NCBI RefSeq assembly: GCF_016775155.1
Contig: NZ_JAEUGD010000066.1
Location: 408,833-472,832 of the forward strand
Direction of reading: 5' to 3'
DNA: 64,000 nucleotides
Source of the DNA: Fulvivirga marina
GTDB lineage: Bacteria; Bacteroidota; Bacteroidia; Cytophagales; Cyclobacteriaceae
The translations under genes and the position numbers were made by a program. How positions within the stretch are numbered: the first letter of the stretch is position 1; every line of letters starts with the position of its first letter. The notes under the pieces were generated by a model. It did no database searches. It had not been told where the DNA came from and saw only the letters and a list, made by a program, of their open reading frames with translations. Of the stretch, positions 1 through 9,700 are shown in pieces.

Positions 1-39
1 TTGAATCAGTACCCCAAAAGTCATTAACCAGAAAATAAA

Positions 40-852
40 ATGATTAAGCATGTAGATAATCCGGTTTTAGAAGTCCATGACCTTACCGTATCGTATGACC
101 GGAAACCGGTACTTTGGGATATAGACCTTACCCTCCCTGCCGGGAAATTGATTGGTATTGTAGGCCCTAACGGAGCAGGTAAGTCAACACTGATCAAATC
201 CGTAATGGGACTTACACCGAATAGCAGCGGGTATGTAAAGCTTTTTGACAAGGATCTGAAGCAGGTAAGAGATAGGATCAGTTATGTTCCACAGCGAGAA
301 TCAGTAGATTGGGATTTCCCCGCATCAGCACTAGACGTGGTACTCATGGGAAGGTATGGCAAGCTAGGGCTATTTAAACGCCCCAGGAAGGCCGATCGGG
401 ACATTGCCCTAGATAGCCTACAAAAAGTGGGTATGGACGCTTACGCGGGACGCCAGATATCTCAACTCTCAGGTGGGCAGCAGCAGCGCGTGTTCCTGGC
501 AAGGGCTCTTGCCCAACAAGCCGATCTCTACTTCATGGATGAACCCTTTGCTGGTGTGGATGCTGCCACAGAAAAAGCTATCATCGAAATACTCAGGGAA
601 ATGTCTGCTAAAGGCAATACGGTAATTGTGGTTCATCATGACCTTCAGTCTGTAACACAGTATTTTGACTGGGTGATACTGCTCAACATGAGACTCGTAG
701 GCTCCGGACCTACTTCTGAAGTCTTTACAACGGAGCTTCTACAGGAAACCTACGGGGGCAAGCTTACACTGCTAAGCGATGTAGGTGATCTGATCAGAAG
801 GGAGAGATTCCCTAACAGGGAACAGTTCGATAAAGCACAAAAACCCAAATGA
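40..852 (+). CDS. metal ABC transporter ATP-binding protein (Mn/Zn/Fe importer)
   Basis: This 270-residue protein is the cytoplasmic ATPase of a manganese/zinc/iron ABC importer of the MntB/TroB/ZnuC family. Visible motifs are Walker A GPNGAGKS (about residues 43-50), Q-loop VPQRESVDW, signature LSGGQQQR, Walker B LYFMDEPF and the switch histidine in VVHHD. The VDW segment after the Q-loop is typical of the Mn/Zn/Fe branch. It is one base away from the next gene and followed by two permeases, the order seen in mntBCD/troBCD operons. The first ~36 bases of the window hold the end of a preceding reading frame, possibly the solute-binding protein, but too little is left to identify it. Which metal is carried cannot be read from the ATPase. 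Confidence 0.93.
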   Translation: MIKHVDNPVLEVHDLTVSYDRKPVLWDIDLTLPAGKLIGIVGPNGAGKSTLIKSVMGLTPNSSGYVKLFDKDLKQVRDRISYVPQRESVDWDFPASALDVVLMGRYGKLGLFKRPRKADRDIALDSLQKVGMDAYAGRQISQLSGGQQQRVFLARALAQQADLYFMDEPFAGVDAATEKAIIEILREMSAKGNTVIVVHHDLQSVTQYFDWVILLNMRLVGSGPTSEVFTTELLQETYGGKLTLLSDVGDLIRRERFPNREQFDKAQKPK

Positions 853-853
853 T

Positions 854-2143
854 ATGGACACTTTCTTTGAATTCTTTTCATTTGCTGACCCCAACATCCG
901 GTATGTTGTAATTGGCTCCCTCCTACTTACAGCCAGTTCAGCAATTGTAGGCTCATTCACATTTCTCAAAAAGAAAGCACTGGTGGGAGATGCCGTCGCA
1001 CACTCCGTACTACCAGGTGTTTGCTTGTCGTTTATCTTGTATGGCGAAAAAAATCCTATCATACTTATCTTTGGGGCCTTTGCTACGGGCTGGCTGTCCC
1101 TGATCCTAATCGACATCATATCTTCCCACTCAAAGGTCAAAGAAGATACAGCTATAGGGCTTATCTTGTCCGTTTTTTTCGGCATTGGCATATTCATGCT
1201 CACCATCATACAAAAGTCGGGGAATGCTGCTCAAACAGGTCTTGATCAAATCCTTTTTGGTAAGGCAGCATCCCTTGTTGGCAATGATCTCATTGCATTT
1301 GCGGTGATTGCCGCCATATTGATCCTAAGTGTCTGGTTTTTCTTTAAGGAATTTACATTACTGGCCTTCGACGAAGATTTCGCTTCCACCATTGGCCTGC
1401 CGGTAAGAGCTATTGAACTCCTACTCACCACCCTTACAGTACTGGCGGTGGTTATCGGCATTCAGGCGGTGGGTGTAGTGCTCATGGCTGCCATGCTCAT
1501 TACTCCTGCAGCTGCTGCTCGCTTCTGGACAGAAAAGATCTCCACAATGGTTTGGCTGGCAGCCATATTCGGAGCCTTTAGTGGACTAACAGGAGCTTAC
1601 ATCTCATACATTGCTCCCTCGATGCCTACCGGCCCATGGATTGTTGTAGTGATTTCAACCATTGCCTTTATTTCGTTCTTCATGGCTCCTAAACGAGGGA
1701 TATTGTACAGGATGAATAACCAAAGAAAGATCAGAAGGCAGATCAATGACGAAAATATACTAAAGGCATTGTATCAACTTGGCGAGGAGGAAAAGAATTT
1801 CTATGAAAAAAGAACCATTGAAGAAATATTAACTAAAAGGAAATTTGACCCTGCTTCCTTAAAAACAGGGCTACGGAGACTCAAACGAGAGGGATACCTA
1901 GGGAATGAGAGTGGCCACTGGTCTTTTACCAAGGCAGGTAAGCATAAGGGACAGCGTACTGTAAAGTTGCACAGGTTGTGGGAACTCTACCTGACACAAT
2001 ACCTACGTATCGCACCTGATCACGTTCATGATGACGCGGATACTATTGAGCATATACTGACTCCTGAACTGGAAACCAGGCTTGAAAAGCTATTGGACTA
2101 CCCTACAGTAGACCCGCATCAGTCTGAGATTCCTTACCAATAA
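854..2143 (+). CDS. metal ABC transporter permease fused to a DtxR/MntR-like regulatory domain
   Basis: The 429-residue protein starts as an ABC-3 family permease (about residues 1-285) with eight or so hydrophobic segments and the typical VGDAVAHSVLPG motif near the N-terminus. Residues about 295-429 are soluble and resemble the metal-dependent repressor DtxR/MntR: a winged-helix part (SLKTGLRRLKREGYL, then a G-containing turn and VKLHRLWELYL), followed by the dimerisation/metal-binding part HVHDDADTIEHIL and a closing YPTVDPHQSEIP that matches the family's PHGxPIP end. Family permeases normally stop at about 280-300 residues, so the extra 130 residues are a real fusion rather than read-through. 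The likely role is manganese or iron uptake with a built-in metal sensor, although DNA binding by a membrane-tethered domain is only inference. Confidence 0.9.
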   Translation: MDTFFEFFSFADPNIRYVVIGSLLLTASSAIVGSFTFLKKKALVGDAVAHSVLPGVCLSFILYGEKNPIILIFGAFATGWLSLILIDIISSHSKVKEDTAIGLILSVFFGIGIFMLTIIQKSGNAAQTGLDQILFGKAASLVGNDLIAFAVIAAILILSVWFFFKEFTLLAFDEDFASTIGLPVRAIELLLTTLTVLAVVIGIQAVGVVLMAAMLITPAAAARFWTEKISTMVWLAAIFGAFSGLTGAYISYIAPSMPTGPWIVVVISTIAFISFFMAPKRGILYRMNNQRKIRRQINDENILKALYQLGEEEKNFYEKRTIEEILTKRKFDPASLKTGLRRLKREGYLGNESGHWSFTKAGKHKGQRTVKLHRLWELYLTQYLRIAPDHVHDDADTIEHILTPELETRLEKLLDYPTVDPHQSEIPYQ

Positions 2144-2193
2144 ACGAAAGTCAAATGCAGGCAGTAAGCAAAAAACAATCAGAGTAAGTAAAA

Positions 2194-3084
2194 ATGGAAG
2201 CATTACAGATAATATTAGCAGGATCATTGGTAGCCATAGCTTGTGGGCTATTGGGTTGCTTTTTAATACTGAGGAAGATGGCCATGGTTGGGGATGCCAT
2301 TTCTCATGCCGTACTGCCAGGCATAGTTTTAGCCTTTCTTTTCACTGGATCAAGAGATTCGGTCACCATGCTTATTGGGGCCGGTGCTATTGGCATTCTT
2401 ACCACTTTTCTTATTGAATTTTTCCATAAAAAAGGCAGACTGCAAACAGATGCTTCGATTGGCGTTACGTTCACCTGGCTGTTTGCTGTAGGCGTAATTC
2501 TGATTTCAGTATTTGCCGGCAAGGTAGATCTTGACCAGGATTGTGTGCTTTATGGCGAAATTGCATACGTTCCTCTTGACCTGTGGATCACTGACTCCGG
2601 ACAAATCATGGGACCACGGGTACTTTACATTACAGGGACAGTACTTATTATTTTGATTGCATTTATCTCTTTAGGATACAAAGAGTTATTCCTCACCACT
2701 TTTGACCCCGCTTATGCTTCTGCCATAGGCATTTCAACAGCCGTTTGGCATTATCTTCTTATGGGCGCCGTCTCGCTTACAACTGTGGCTTCATTTGAAT
2801 CTGTAGGTGCGATTTTGGTGGTAGCTCTGCTTATTGCTCCTCCCGCTACCGCATATTTACTCACTGAAAACTTAAAGAAAATGCTTCTCATTACTTCTCT
2901 ATTAGGAGTAGTAATATCAGCGGTGGGGTATTATTTGGCCGCCTGGTTTGATGGCTCCATAGCTGGTGCTATGGCTTCAGTTGCCGGACTGCTGTTTATG
3001 CTGGCCTTTCTACTAAGTCCTACCAATGGTTTAATAGCTAAACATAGAAGAAAGAAAGCTATACTTAAGCCTTCTGGGGTTTAA
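2194..3084 (+). CDS. metal ABC transporter permease (second subunit)
   Basis: This 296-residue integral membrane protein of the ABC-3 family (MntC/TroD/ZnuB type) carries the conserved VGDAISHAVLPGIVLAF segment near residues 30-46 and repeated hydrophobic helices. The basic tail (KHRRKKAILK) is consistent with a cytoplasmic C-terminus. Unlike the preceding permease it has normal family length and no soluble domain. It lies 50 bp downstream of the fused permease on the same strand, so the importer probably works as a heterodimer of the two. Its 3' end faces the OmpA-family gene, with only 29 bp between the two stops. Confidence 0.92.
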   Translation: MEALQIILAGSLVAIACGLLGCFLILRKMAMVGDAISHAVLPGIVLAFLFTGSRDSVTMLIGAGAIGILTTFLIEFFHKKGRLQTDASIGVTFTWLFAVGVILISVFAGKVDLDQDCVLYGEIAYVPLDLWITDSGQIMGPRVLYITGTVLIILIAFISLGYKELFLTTFDPAYASAIGISTAVWHYLLMGAVSLTTVASFESVGAILVVALLIAPPATAYLLTENLKKMLLITSLLGVVISAVGYYLAAWFDGSIAGAMASVAGLLFMLAFLLSPTNGLIAKHRRKKAILKPSGV

Positions 3085-3113
3085 AACAAAACCGCATAAT
3101 AAAACAAAATAGG

Positions 3114-4877
3114 TCAGGGAGATTTATCAGAGACTCCGGTCATAACTACACGAACATCAGCACGCCTTTGCTCTTCAGGCGTGGTATCTTCATCAATGGC
3201 GCCATAACCGCGTGCTATAATACGCTCTTCACTAATGCCTTTGCTTACAAGATAATCCAGCACGATCAAGGCTCTTTTATGTGATAGCTCCAGGTTATAG
3301 CGCGGATTTCCATCGGAGCTTGCAAACCCAGCAATATCTATATTAAGTATATCATGCTTTTGCACCAGAGTTATGATGCTATCCAGTTCAACCTGATGTT
3401 CATCCTTAATTGCCGACTGGTCAGTATTAAAAAATATTTTATGGGTATGCTCCATCAGTCTCAACTCATACTCCTCAAACTTATTGGACTGAGCCAATTG
3501 TTCCGCTTCAATACCTTTAAACAATTTCTCCTGCTCTTTGGTCAGAAACGCTACTGGTTTATGATCTTTATCACCATGGTATTTAATCATAAAAATGTCA
3601 GTAAACCCTACACCACCCTCTCTAACAGAGGCAAAATACCCCCTCCTGCCATCAGATGTCATTTGAAAGAATATCTCATCGTCAGGTGTATTTACAGGAT
3701 ATCCAAGATTTTCAGGTGTCGACCACTCACCACTAGCGCTATCATACACTGACCGAAAAATATCGTACCCACCGTAGCCTTTATGACCGGAACTGCTGAA
3801 ATATAGTGTCTTTCCATCGTGCGCCAAAAAGGGGCTATCCTCATCGTATTTTGTATTAATAACAGTCCCCAGACTTTTGGACTTATACCAGTTCCCCTTT
3901 TCATCTTTGGTACAATAATAAATATCAATCCCTCCTTCGCCTCCCGGCCTGTTGCTGGTGTAGAGGATAACATCGGGTGAAGATGTCTCTGATACTGCAT
4001 TTTCAGAATAAATAGATGAATTAATCTTATTTGTTAAAAACTTAGGTTCAGACCACTGACCGTTTTCATAGTCTGAGTAATAGACATCCCCCATTTGCAC
4101 GTCCTTATACAGGTACAGTCTTTTTCCATCTGCTGATAGTGCTATATTGGCATCATGATATTCGGTATTGATCGGTGGCCCGATATTTTCAGCAGGCCCC
4201 CACTCACCTCCTGACTTCCTGGATATGAATACATCTTCGAAATAAAAATTGTCTTTATCCACATTGGTTGTGGTGTTTCCCTCCTGTCTTCTGGAGGTGA
4301 AGATCATGATAGTTTCGTCTTTATTGAGCACAGGCGCATAATCAGGCCAAATTGAGTTTATATTCTCCCCCAACGGAATCACTGAATACTGTGCAGGTTT
4401 GCCTATAATATCTTTAGCATTAGAGCACTCAAGGATACTTCTGTTTACTTTTGCCAACGGCACGCGGTCTTTTCCTCTATAACTTCTGTTTCCTAAAAGC
4501 TTGCGCTTATATCGCTCATAATACTCCAGGGCTTTATCAAAATCGAGCCCGTAATGATAGGCACGTCCAATAAAATAGAACAAGTCAAACCTGTATGTGG
4601 GCTTTAAAGCTTCTATACGTAACAGGTACACCACGGCCTCATCCTTATTGATAGTTTCAAGGTACAGACTACCAGCCATCCAGTTAGCTTCAAGGTTAGC
4701 CGGGTCCAGGTTAGCGGCCTGAACGTACAACTCTTTGGCTATCTCTATAGCCTCTTTTTGCTGACTGTAGATCTGGTTGGCCTGCTGCAAATAAAGCTGT
4801 GCCTGCTTCACCGAATCTTGCTGAGAGAACAGAGGAACACTAATCAAATAAAAAAGCAATATTGTATAAAACCTCAT
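3114..4877 (-). CDS. TPR - PD40 propeller - OmpA family outer-membrane protein (PorE-like layout)
   Basis: The 587-residue protein has an N-terminal signal peptide (hydrophobic stretch ending LFSQQ), TPR-like helices (about 25-130), four or five WD40-like PD40 repeats (about 165-425; for example LNKDETIMIFTSRR, LSADGKRLYLYKD, LAHDGKTLYFSSSG, MTSDGRRGYFAS) and a C-terminal OmpA peptidoglycan-binding domain (about 475-580; IFFNTDQSAIK, SHKRALIVLDYLVSKGI, RGYG, RRADVRV). It probably sits in the outer membrane or periplasm and clamps an envelope complex to peptidoglycan. The domain order resembles PorE of the type IX secretion system and its many Bacteroidota paralogues. No T9SS core gene is next to it, so a specific PorE role is not shown. 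Confidence 0.85.
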   Translation of the reverse strand: MRFYTILLFYLISVPLFSQQDSVKQAQLYLQQANQIYSQQKEAIEIAKELYVQAANLDPANLEANWMAGSLYLETINKDEAVVYLLRIEALKPTYRFDLFYFIGRAYHYGLDFDKALEYYERYKRKLLGNRSYRGKDRVPLAKVNRSILECSNAKDIIGKPAQYSVIPLGENINSIWPDYAPVLNKDETIMIFTSRRQEGNTTTNVDKDNFYFEDVFISRKSGGEWGPAENIGPPINTEYHDANIALSADGKRLYLYKDVQMGDVYYSDYENGQWSEPKFLTNKINSSIYSENAVSETSSPDVILYTSNRPGGEGGIDIYYCTKDEKGNWYKSKSLGTVINTKYDEDSPFLAHDGKTLYFSSSGHKGYGGYDIFRSVYDSASGEWSTPENLGYPVNTPDDEIFFQMTSDGRRGYFASVREGGVGFTDIFMIKYHGDKDHKPVAFLTKEQEKLFKGIEAEQLAQSNKFEEYELRLMEHTHKIFFNTDQSAIKDEHQVELDSIITLVQKHDILNIDIAGFASSDGNPRYNLELSHKRALIVLDYLVSKGISEERIIARGYGAIDEDTTPEEQRRADVRVVMTGVSDKSP

Positions 4878-5406
4878 AGCCTTGTATAGATCTAACCAAA
4901 ATCTTAATATATAGAAAATAAGACTTTTCTCCCATACTGAGACATATGCTTTTCTAAAATATTATAGCAGTGGTAATTTTATCACACTTCCTAAAACCCA
5001 TCATTACTACTGAAAACGATCTTTCCTCTTAAGTACGTTTAAGGTTTCCAAACAGCCAAAAGGAGAAACATAACACATTTTATAATTCGAGGAAGGTATT
5101 AAGTGCTGCGTTTCCGTTGGTAAATGGATAAGAGCCACAAGCAAAGTAAGGGTGCCAACAAACCCCATGTTTTCAATATTTTATGTATTCATAGAAAAAG
5201 TCAATCTTCGCTAATTGATTCACCATGTATATCATTGTCAGGTGCTGATATACTACTGAATGAAATGGAGACGTTGTAAGCACCCACATGCAGCTATACT
5301 TTCCTGGTTATTATTTGTGGTGTTTTTTTAGGTTGCTATATTAAAAATAAGAAGAGAGCTTCCGACCAGAAACTCTCTTTATTTAAGGTGTATAGAGCTA
5401 TTCAAT
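4878..5406. other. intergenic region, 529 bp, no gene seen
   Basis: AT-rich DNA lies between the start of the OmpA-family gene and the end of the oxidoreductase gene, both on the minus strand. Apart from the terminator near 5343-5380, I see no open frame with a family-like translation, no tRNA-like fold and no clear promoter box for the OmpA-family gene. Confidence 0.6.
5343..5380 (-). terminator. rho-independent terminator of the oxidoreductase gene
   Basis: On the minus strand, 27 bp after the stop of the oxidoreductase gene, AAGAGAG pairs with CTCTCTT (plus-strand arms 5352-5358 and 5373-5379). The pairing extends inward by two A-T pairs past a mismatch. A T-rich run (A-rich at 5343-5349 on the plus strand) follows. 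Confidence 0.7.
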
Positions 5407-6342
5407 CTACATTTTGACGATTATCTTTCCTGTGGTATGACCAGTCTCTATCTGCTCCAAAGCATCATTAATATCATCAAGACGATATGCTTTAGTAATT
5501 TTCACTTTCAATGTACCGGCTTCAACCATTTCTCTGATATGATCCAATTGGCGGGAGTTAGGCTCTGTAAACACATAATGAAAATCAATATGATCAGGAA
5601 GCCCATCTCCCTTATGAGTAATCGACACGAGCCTACCTCCTTCTTTTAAGCAACGTGCGCCTTGCAATGTGGTATCACCCCCTACTGCATCAAAAACAAG
5701 ATCTACTCCTTCGGGGGCAATGTCCCAGATAACCTCTTCTATTTTTTGATCTTTATAATCCAGGCAATGGTCTGCTCCAAGTTCCTTGAGGTAAGCATGG
5801 TTATCCTTGCTGGCCACCGCTATTACCTGGGCTCCTTCATATTTAGCCAACTGCACTGCAAATGAACCTACCCCTCCGGATGCTCCCAGTATCATGACTG
5901 TATCTCCAAGTTTAAGTTTACCTACTTCAAGAATAGACTGATAGGCAGTAAGCCCAGCCAGAGGGATGGCTCCAGCTTCCTCAAAACTGATATTAATCGG
6001 CTTTTTGGCCAGATAGCTTTCAGGAATGGTAATATAATCTGCAAACGTACCATGGTTGTTTAACTCCGGCCTGCGCGCATAGGCATATACTTCATCGCCA
6101 ACACTAAACCTCCGGGCTCCATGCCCTCTCTTTTCTACTATTCCTGCCATATCCCACCCCAATATCATTGGAAACTCATGGGGCAACCTGTCTTTCATAT
6201 AGCCATGAGCAAGTTTGGCATCTACGGGGTTTATTCCGGAGGCTTTAATTTTCACGAGCAGCTCTCCTTCCCCAGGTTCTGGCGTAGGTTGCTCTTTAAC
6301 GGACAATTTGCTTCCAAATTCTTCTAATATTGCAGCTTCCAT
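5407..6342 (-). CDS. zinc-independent MDR-family NAD(P)H:quinone oxidoreductase-like
   Basis: This 311-residue medium-chain dehydrogenase/reductase has the quinone oxidoreductase length. The GroES-like N-terminal half contains GINPVDAKLAHG and GWDMAGIVEKRG. The Rossmann half contains the nucleotide-binding ILGASGGVGSFAVQLAKYEGAQVIAVAS (about 155-180). It ends with the family motif DALEQIETGHTTGKIIVKM. The structural and catalytic zinc cysteines of alcohol dehydrogenases are absent, which points to quinone or enone reduction with NADPH. It is a single gene with its own terminator. A 26-bp perfect palindrome about 210 bp upstream (6552-6577) may belong to its control region. The substrate is not predictable. 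Confidence 0.88.
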   Translation of the reverse strand: MEAAILEEFGSKLSVKEQPTPEPGEGELLVKIKASGINPVDAKLAHGYMKDRLPHEFPMILGWDMAGIVEKRGHGARRFSVGDEVYAYARRPELNNHGTFADYITIPESYLAKKPINISFEEAGAIPLAGLTAYQSILEVGKLKLGDTVMILGASGGVGSFAVQLAKYEGAQVIAVASKDNHAYLKELGADHCLDYKDQKIEEVIWDIAPEGVDLVFDAVGGDTTLQGARCLKEGGRLVSITHKGDGLPDHIDFHYVFTEPNSRQLDHIREMVEAGTLKVKITKAYRLDDINDALEQIETGHTTGKIIVKM

Positions 6343-6770
6343 AAATAATTGGTTTTATAAGTTAATTGTTAATAGAAGGTACGAACAGATATTTCGCACC
6401 AACTTATTAACAAGTGCAGGCATGGTCTGGTTATGATTTATCTACATTTAATTTGGCAAATAGTTCTTAGTCAGATGTAACCGGTAATCATTGATTAATA
6501 TATAATTCACCAGCTACCGATTACTTTCATCTGATACTATTGGGCAGTAGCTTACTAAACTTTTGAAAGTTTAGTAAAGCCTCTGTTCAGTACAACTTCA
6601 CCCTCCGAAATAAACCTGCCTGAAATTTGAGCCACAAGCCATTACTTACCGTTTCAAAGGATTATGTGTGGAGTACTAAACCCGATTGTAGTTTTGTAGT
6701 TCGCACATCTTTTATACACAATAAAAAATTGTGAACTTTCCACTAATCACCATCTCCCCACCATCCATCA
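6343..6770. other. intergenic region, 428 bp, upstream of the oxidoreductase; contains a palindrome
   Basis: This region separates the oxidoreductase start from the 3' end of the T9SS cargo gene; both are on the minus strand. It contains the 26-bp palindrome at 6552-6577. It also holds a weaker long inverted repeat (cagatg near 6473 with catctg near 6528, and ccggta/taccg inside) that could form a cruciform or RNA stem. No coding sequence is recognisable. Confidence 0.55.
6552..6577. promoter_or_regulatory. 26-bp perfect palindrome, candidate operator
   Basis: TTACTAAACTTT (6552-6563) and AAAGTTTAGTAA (6566-6577) are exact reverse complements around a 2-base centre. No T-run follows on either strand, so it does not look like a terminator. 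Its symmetry and size fit a dimeric repressor site (MarR, HxlR or TetR class), most likely acting on the oxidoreductase gene that starts 210 bp away. No regulator gene is adjacent. Confidence 0.5.
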
Positions 6771-9700
6771 TTAATGAAAGGCAATTCTTCCATTCATGGG
6801 GTTTCCTGAATTTTTACTCAAAACCACATTATATATACCTGCGGGCAACTCTCCTCTTTCTATTACGGCTTTATCAAATACCCCTTCAATTTGCCTTACC
6901 ACTCTCCCGCCACTATCAATCACCTTGAGCAAATATTCATCTCCATCCGGACTAAACTTCACATGTACACGATCAAGCCCCGGATTGGGATAGAATGACA
7001 GGTTCCCGGCTTGTCCATAGTTGGCTGAGATGTTCGAAGTAACCTCAAAAGCTTCGTTACCCTCGGCAATTCGTCCATTAAAAGCAGGTTGTAAAGGAGG
7101 TGTGCATGCATCCTCGGTTTCAATCCTAATTTGATAGAACTGGGCATAAATAGAGGGATCTAGATCAGTATAGGTAAATAGATAAGAAGGTACACTGGTG
7201 ATCAACTGCATGTCTGATAATGAAGAGCCCTTATAAATCTTATAGCTGTTGTATTCAAACCCTTCATAACCGTCCCATATCAGGTTAATTTGACCTAAGT
7301 TACCTTGGTTGACAGTTAAATGCATGGTGCGGTGTGCCTCACTACGCTTTGACTCAACATCACAAGCATTAACCGAAGTCACCACATATTTATAACTTCT
7401 TTCCCAAGTGTTAGATATCGAATCTAAAAATTCGCTACCTGTAGTAAAACCTATAAATTCATATTGATCAGTTGCCCCAGTCTCTTTATATATATTATAA
7501 AAATCTACTTCCTCCTGATCAGGGCTTAGCACAATTCGATTGCCTTCCGTTTCTGAGGTAACGTAGCAAATGGCAGGGGCTACAGGGGAAGTATCGATGG
7601 AGTCCGACTCTACCGTAACTGAGCAATCATTAACACTTTTAACCGTAACATATTGATCTGCCCCATTCCAGGGAATGAGCTGACTCATGGAAGCTCCACG
7701 TTTTATTATTGTATACCCAGTACGGTAATCGGGGTAAACAACATGGTTATCATTGGTGGCAACCAACGCCACCTCCAGTCCATGGTCATAGTAAGCATTC
7801 CCAATACCCACAGATGAAGTAAGCGCCCCGGAATAATCAAACCCCAACAAAAAATTTGTGTAATACCTGATATCAACCTCCTCCCCTTCTCTTAAGAGAA
7901 AATCGATACTCTGCACCGCCATAAAAATAGTTCCGTCATTTTGTATGGCCATATTAAAATTATAGAAGAAAGAAAGAAATCCTGCGAAGGCAAATGGCCG
8001 TATCCAAACTACATCTCCTTTTAAAGCTTCAAGACGAATAAGGACTACCGCAGCTTCATCTATAACGATATCATCAAATTTCCCATTGGGCTTGTAATAT
8101 TCGACCGTAACAAAAACATTACCATCCTCATCGGCTACTACCCGGTTGCCCCATACATTCTTCTCTGAACTGGTACCTGTTTTTGCCCACAATGTATAGC
8201 CATCGGCGTTATACGCGACTACAAAAGCATCATTATAGCCTTTACTAGTGAATATCAGACCTCCTAAATCAATAGTTTTCTCGAAATGTCCAATAGCAAA
8301 AACATTTCCATTGCTGGTAACGTCTATATCGGTGAGAGCAGCGCCTTCACTCATTACCTTTTTACTCCACAACAGTTGACCATCGTTTAAATACTTAGAC
8401 ATATATGTGCCTTGCCCATTTGATAATTGCATTGCATATATGTTACCCTGCCCATCGGTGTCCATATCAGCTACTGTCATGGTAACTGATTCTGCCCATG
8501 TTACCACTCCTTCTGTATCAATCCTCAATAAGTACAGGCCAGCTCCCAACTGATGGCCTTGTACCTCTGTGGATGATAAGACGTTTATATATAAGGTAGT
8601 ATTGCCCCCCTCATCGGTTACAGAGCTCACTACATAGATATCCGGGTTATGCACACCCCATTGAAATTCGCCATAGGTATTTAGTTTAACCAGGTAGCTT
8701 CCGTTCTCACCCGCCTCCCCCACAACTTCATCACCGAATCGTAGCGTATCTACATACCTTCCTGTAACATACAGGTTACTCTCATGATCACTGCCGTAAT
8801 CAGGTACAGCAGGATAAACTTCATCCTGATCTATACTTTGATTGGTGAGCAATCTCCAGGCTACATTACTGTCCGGATTGCCTAAATTCTCAAAAGCTCC
8901 ATTATTGATACTATATTTATAAGGAGCCACTCCTCCTGATACCTTTAATAACAAGCTGTCACCTTCGCAACCAGAGGGCATAAGGGTCGCACTCAACCTA
9001 TCTGGTTCATTTACCCTAATGTTCGAAGTCAGACTACGGCCCAGAGAATCCGCTATACTAATGGTGTATATTCCAGCCTGCAATCCACTAACATCTTCTG
9101 TATTAGCTCCATTACTCCAGGCAAAAATGTATGGCTCCAATCCCCCCTCCAAAGAAATGTCGATACTACCATCACTACCTCCGTGGCAACTTACATTTGT
9201 TACATGGTATTCAAGACCCGCAGGTACGTTGAATGTAAGTGTATCTGAATAGTAGATGGCTCCATCTTTACCCGATACTATACCTAAAAGTTTATTTTTT
9301 CCGGCAACAGTCCCAACAGTAAAGCTTTTGTAAGGCATCATATCCTGCGTTAGCACAACATTTTGAGACAGTACCTTTAAGGTAAGCTGATCTGGCCTGA
9401 TACCGTCAGGGTTAAAGACTAACTGGGATTGACCCGGTTGATTTTCCTTTATGGCATTGTCATACTTTTCTACTCCAAACCACTCAAAACTCTTTGCTCC
9501 ACCGCTAAAAGTGATGTTTTTAACGCCAATGTTGGTATTAAAAGCGTGTGGAAATGTAATGTGACTTAACATTCCTATTGGACCAAGGTCAGTAACGGGT
9601 ATTTTTATTTTGAACCATCCATCACCTAAATCTTCAGCGGACGCTAAATAAGAGCCTATTGCAACTGCATTTGGCGGGTATGTTTCGTTAAGTGCCAGAA

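Noticed and set aside
1-38. 3' end of a gene preceding the metal ABC ATPase (possible solute-binding protein)
   Set aside because: Two frames end here (stops at 25-27 and 36-38) and fewer than 12 codons are visible, so neither can be identified.
772-1209. 145-residue open frame antisense to the metal permease
   Set aside because: It lies fully opposite conserved permease coding sequence, has low-complexity composition and shows no family motif.
3354-3752. 132-residue frame on the plus strand inside the OmpA-family gene
   Set aside because: Shadow of a clearly conserved minus-strand gene; no ribosome site or recognisable domain.
6690-6710. TAGTTTTG on the plus strand, matching the TAnnTTTG promoter box
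   Set aside because: No plus-strand gene begins within several kilobases; probably a chance match in AT-rich DNA.
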